Translations under genes and position numbers: made by a program
In this document: piece after piece, positions 61,211 to 64,000 of the stretch
Numbering within the stretch: the first letter of the stretch is position 1
How the letters are laid out: the number at the start of each line of letters is the position of its first letter
Notes under the pieces: model-generated
Databases searched by the model: none
What the model was told of the DNA's origin: nothing
Seen by the model: only the letters and a program-made list of their open reading frames with translations
Source: Trichormus variabilis 0441
GTDB taxonomy: Bacteria; Cyanobacteriota; Cyanobacteriia; Cyanobacteriales; Nostocaceae
Assembly (NCBI RefSeq): GCF_009856605.1
Contig: NZ_CP047242.1
Span: forward strand, 5,522,501-5,586,500
Length of the DNA stretch: 64,000 bases
Reading direction: 5' to 3'

Positions 61211-62464
61211 CTAGCCTTTATTCCCAATCCCGGCTACTACAGAATTTTTACTCAACAGATCCAACGCTGCTTGATATTGCAAATCTGTTTCTGTGGCAAT
61301 TTCATCGCGGGTGAGTATTTGCTGGGTAACAACTGTATCCGGTTTAATGCCTAACTTGTTAATATCTCTGTGATTAGGAGTTTCATACTTAGCAATTGTC
61401 ACCGCCAAGCCAGAACCATCGGATAATTCAAATAAAGACTGGATTAAACCCTTGCCAAAGGTAGTTTCACCCACCAACTGAGCGCGACCGTTATCTTGGA
61501 GTGCGCCGGCGAGAATTTCGCTAGCACTGGCGGTTCCTTGGTTAACTAAAATTATTAATGGATCATCTGTCAAGGCAGGGCCAAAGGCTTCAAAGCTACC
61601 CTGAATACCTTGGCGATTGACAGTGTAGACAATTGTGCCGGAATCTAACCACTGACGGGCAATCTCAATGCCGGCTTGCAGTAAACCGCCTGGATTATTT
61701 CGCAAATCCAAAATGTAGGCAGCAGCACCTTTTTTCTCTAGACTAGAGATAGCGTGTGCTAATTCCATTGAGGCATTGGCATTGAATTGAGTGAGGCGAA
61801 GATAACCGAAAGACTTACCTTCGGGGGATGAGCGTAATTCTGCCACAACAGGATTAAGAGCAATGCGATCGCGCACTATTCTGATTTCTTTTTCCCCTTC
61901 TCCGTCACGTTCAATTACAAGGGTGACTAAACTACCTATGGGGCCGCGCATCCTGGTGGCTGCTTCGTCAAGAGTCAAATCTGTCGTGGAAATGCCTTCA
62001 ATTTTCACAATGCGATCGCGCGGTTTAATACCCGCTTGATCTGCTGGCGAACCCGCAATCGGAGAAACCACCTCCAACTTTCCACTCTGTGGATTTAAGG
62101 CGATTTGTAAACCCACTCCGGTCAGTTCTCCAGAAGTACTAACCTGTAAGCTGCGGTATTGCTCAGGGTCTAAAAATCTCGTAAAAGGATCACCTAAAGT
62201 CTTGAGCATATTCTGAATCGCCCCATAAGCAGCTTTATGGTCTGTAAGGGGCTTTTCCAATGCCTTCTGTCTCACATTCGCCCAATTTTGATGGTTAAAC
62301 GTCTCATCCAAATAAGAGCGATTGACAATTCGCCACACTTCCGAAACTAGTTTCTGTTCCTCCGTCAATGCTGTGGCTGGTTGAACTACTACTCCTACAG
62401 CCAAACTCAAAGCCACCAATAGCGAAAATCCTAGCCGAAAAAACTGTTTTTGCATGAACCCCAT
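61211..62464 (-). CDS. CtpA-type C-terminal processing protease (S41)
   Basis: A 417-residue exported Ser protease. N-terminal signal (FRLGFSLLVALSLAVGVVVQ, then PATA), helical region, PDZ domain (~105-190; GLQIALNPQSGKLEVVSPIA, GIKPRDRIVKIEGI), and the S41 core with the catalytic dyad: Ser in QGTASASEILAG and Lys 25 residues later in TTFGKG. CtpA-type enzymes mature the D1 protein of photosystem II by removing its C-terminal tail; other cyanobacterial Ctps (B, C) have unknown substrates, and I cannot assign which this is. Two nearby ATGs (62464, 62455). It is divergent from petB. Confidence 0.93.
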   Translation of the reverse strand: MGFMQKQFFRLGFSLLVALSLAVGVVVQPATALTEEQKLVSEVWRIVNRSYLDETFNHQNWANVRQKALEKPLTDHKAAYGAIQNMLKTLGDPFTRFLDPEQYRSLQVSTSGELTGVGLQIALNPQSGKLEVVSPIAGSPADQAGIKPRDRIVKIEGISTTDLTLDEAATRMRGPIGSLVTLVIERDGEGEKEIRIVRDRIALNPVVAELRSSPEGKSFGYLRLTQFNANASMELAHAISSLEKKGAAAYILDLRNNPGGLLQAGIEIARQWLDSGTIVYTVNRQGIQGSFEAFGPALTDDPLIILVNQGTASASEILAGALQDNGRAQLVGETTFGKGLIQSLFELSDGSGLAVTIAKYETPNHRDINKLGIKPDTVVTQQILTRDEIATETDLQYQAALDLLSKNSVVAGIGNKG

Positions 62465-62832
62465 TTGCAGTTTTACCTCAACCGAAATTGCCTAGAATTG
62501 CCCAGTTGCATGATCAATAATGAAATCTATCTCTCGACTATGTTACTTTTTTTATAGAAGTGGTGCATTATTCTCATCAAGTTGTTAAGGCAGCTGATAT
62601 TAGTGCATCCCCTTTACCAAAAGGATTATGATCTACTTTGTACCCACCAATCGGGTTGGCTTGCAAAGAGAACGCAATATATTCCATATTTACAGAGTGT
62701 TAAGTTTGTGAAAACTCTTGACATTCTGCAAGAGTGAAAAACAGACGAAAAACTCCTCTTAAAAGAAAATCCCAAAATTGCCAATTGGGAGATTGAATCA
62801 ACCGCAACCGATTTTTAGGAACTTGAGATTGT
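62465..62832. other. Divergent promoter region of ctp and petB
   Basis: 368 bp with no gene. CTCTTGACATTCTGCAAGAG (62713-62732) is an inverted repeat (CTCTTG...CAAGAG) that also contains a TTGACA -35-like word pointing toward petB. A matching TATAAT is not clear. No dispersed repeat. Confidence 0.45.
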
Positions 62833-63480
62833 ATGGCCAACGTTTACGACTGGTTTGAGGAACGCTTAGAGATCCAAGCAATTGCTGAAGATGTCACAAG
62901 CAAATACGTCCCTCCCCACGTCAACATCTTCTACTGCTTGGGTGGTATTACCCTAGTTTGCTTTCTAATCCAGTTTGCCACTGGATTCGCTATGACGTTC
63001 TATTACAAGCCAACAGTTGCTGAAGCTTACTCCTCCGTTCAATACATTATGAACGAGGTGAACTTCGGTTGGTTAATTCGCTCCATTCATCGCTGGTCTG
63101 CCAGCATGATGGTGTTGATGATGATTCTGCACGTCTTCCGCGTCTACCTAACTGGTGGTTTCAAAAAGCCCCGTGAATTAACCTGGGTAAGTGGTGTGAT
63201 CCTCGCTGTCATCACCGTTTCTTTCGGTGTTACAGGCTATTCTCTACCTTGGGATCAAGTAGGTTACTGGGCTGTGAAAATCGTTAGTGGTGTACCAGAA
63301 GCGATTCCTGTAGTCGGTGTACTCATCTCCGACCTACTGCGTGGTGGTTCCAGTGTTGGTCAAGCAACCCTGACCCGCTACTACAGCGCCCACACATTTG
63401 TACTACCTTGGTTGATTGCAGTATTTATGCTGTTCCACTTCTTGATGATCCGCAAGCAAGGTATTTCCGGGCCTTTGTAA
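62833..63480 (+). CDS. petB: Cytochrome b6
   Basis: The 215-residue core subunit of the cytochrome b6f complex in the thylakoid. Four helices; His86 and His100 ([20 protein letters not shown]) and the later pair in [12 protein letters not shown] and [10 protein letters not shown] bind the two b hemes, and Cys35 (IFYCLGG) attaches the extra heme c. [17 protein letters not shown] is strongly conserved. Length equals the standard 215 residues. petD follows 170 bp downstream on the same strand. Confidence 0.98.
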   Translation: MANVYDWFEERLEIQAIAEDVTSKYVPPHVNIFYCLGGITLVCFLIQFATGFAMTFYYKPTVAEAYSSVQYIMNEVNFGWLIRSIHRWSASMMVLMMILHVFRVYLTGGFKKPRELTWVSGVILAVITVSFGVTGYSLPWDQVGYWAVKIVSGVPEAIPVVGVLISDLLRGGSSVGQATLTRYYSAHTFVLPWLIAVFMLFHFLMIRKQGISGPL

Positions 63481-63650
63481 TCCAGCAACCAGTTCTCAGA
63501 GCCAGTAGTTTGTTTTAAACTGATGAAAAATCAGCAATTAAGACTCATAAGTCAAAAACACTAGTATCTGAAACTCAAAGCTGTTAAAAACCTCAATAAA
63601 GGTTTGACCAAGGCTTTAACTGAATTTTAAGCAGGAGAGCGCATTCAAAA

Positions 63651-64000
63651 ATGGCTACACAAAAAAAACCCGATCTGAGCGATCCTACGTTAAGAGCTAA
63701 ACTCGCCAAAGGCATGGGTCACAACTACTATGGTGAACCAGCTTGGCCCAACGACTTGCTGTATGTATTCCCAATTGTAATCATGGGTTCATTCGCTTGT
63801 ATCGTGGCTCTAGCCGTACTAGACCCCGCTATGACAGGCGAACCAGCAAATCCTTTCGCTACACCACTGGAAATTTTACCAGAGTGGTATTTGTACCCAG
63901 TATTCCAAATTTTGCGATCGCTTCCTAACAAATTGTTGGGAGTATTAGCAATGGCTTCTGTACCTTTGGGACTAATCCTCGTTCCCTTCATTGAGAACGT
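63651..64000 (+). CDS. petD: Cytochrome b6f subunit IV, 5' part
   Basis: ATG 63651, preceded by GCAGGAGAGC, opens [20 protein letters not shown] then [20 protein letters not shown], with [20 protein letters not shown] (the PEWY motif at the Qo site) and the start of the next helix. 116 of about 160 residues are inside the window; it runs off the right edge. It follows petB as in other cyanobacteria. Confidence 0.98.
   Translation, partial: MATQKKPDLSDPTLRAKLAKGMGHNYYGEPAWPNDLLYVFPIVIMGSFACIVALAVLDPAMTGEPANPFATPLEILPEWYLYPVFQILRSLPNKLLGVLAMASVPLGLILVPFIEN

Overview
The window is chromosomal DNA of a filamentous, heterocyst-forming type cyanobacterium (Nostoc/Anabaena/Trichormus group). Evidence: cytochrome b6f genes (petB, petD), cyanobacterial-type YidC, DUF3181 and ABA4-like genes, very frequent HIP1 octamers (GCGATCGC), heptanucleotide-type short repeats, and several families of small hairpin/MITE-like repeats. 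The NlpC/P60 protein has its catalytic residues at C126, H176 and H188, the numbering I remember for the structurally characterised Anabaena variabilis endopeptidase, so A. variabilis or a very close relative is likely (inference from memory, not a search).

Layout. 1-7.3 kb: partial anmK, an exported PEP-CTERM protein, a divergent PEP-synthase-like protein, MgtC-like protein, recF. 7.4-17.4 kb: PMR1/PacL-type Ca P-ATPase, propeller-transglutaminase protein, second PEP-CTERM protein, a beta-lactamase-like serine hydrolase divergent from the NlpC/P60 endopeptidase (start codons 6 bp apart) followed by a GT2 glycosyltransferase, an MFS carrier and tRNA-Arg. 17.4-24.9 kb: moaC, a GAF/degenerate-kinase protein with its own CheY, small hypothetical genes (one broken by an in-frame amber), ABA4-like protein, CobW GTPase, YihY, DUF421. 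25-28.4 kb: purB and a GT4 sucrose-phosphate-synthase-like glycosyltransferase preceded by what I read as a ydaO/yuaA (cyclic-di-AMP) riboswitch.

28.4-39.7 kb is the accessory, repeat-rich part: a lone terminator (possible sRNA), a 35-residue membrane peptide gene, a STAND ATPase with TPRs, a lipoprotein gene pair with a MITE between the genes, a two-repeat orphan CRISPR next to a pseudoknot-like structure, an intact IS1182-type element with 9-bp target duplication inside a palindromic repeat, a nest of MITEs, an iteron-like array, a small basic hypothetical protein, and rtcB.

39.7-64 kb is mostly housekeeping: methyltransferase + HAD pair, tRNA-Ala(CGC), scpA, NDP-sugar pyrophosphorylase, speA, ndk, TerC, Rpn-type nuclease, pentapeptide-repeat membrane protein, the three-gene pnt transhydrogenase operon, DUF2808, then rpmH-rnpA-PH-yidC-jag-DUF177 (ribosome/RNase P/membrane insertion), a site-2 protease, an MBL-fold protein lacking the metal motif, a CtpA-type protease and petB-petD.

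Strongest items for follow-up: the c-di-AMP riboswitch on a sucrose-synthesis-like gene, the AcoR-type GAF/pseudo-kinase/CheY pair, the CRISPR-adjacent pseudoknot, the iteron-like array at 37.3 kb, and the divergent PEP-synthase homologue.
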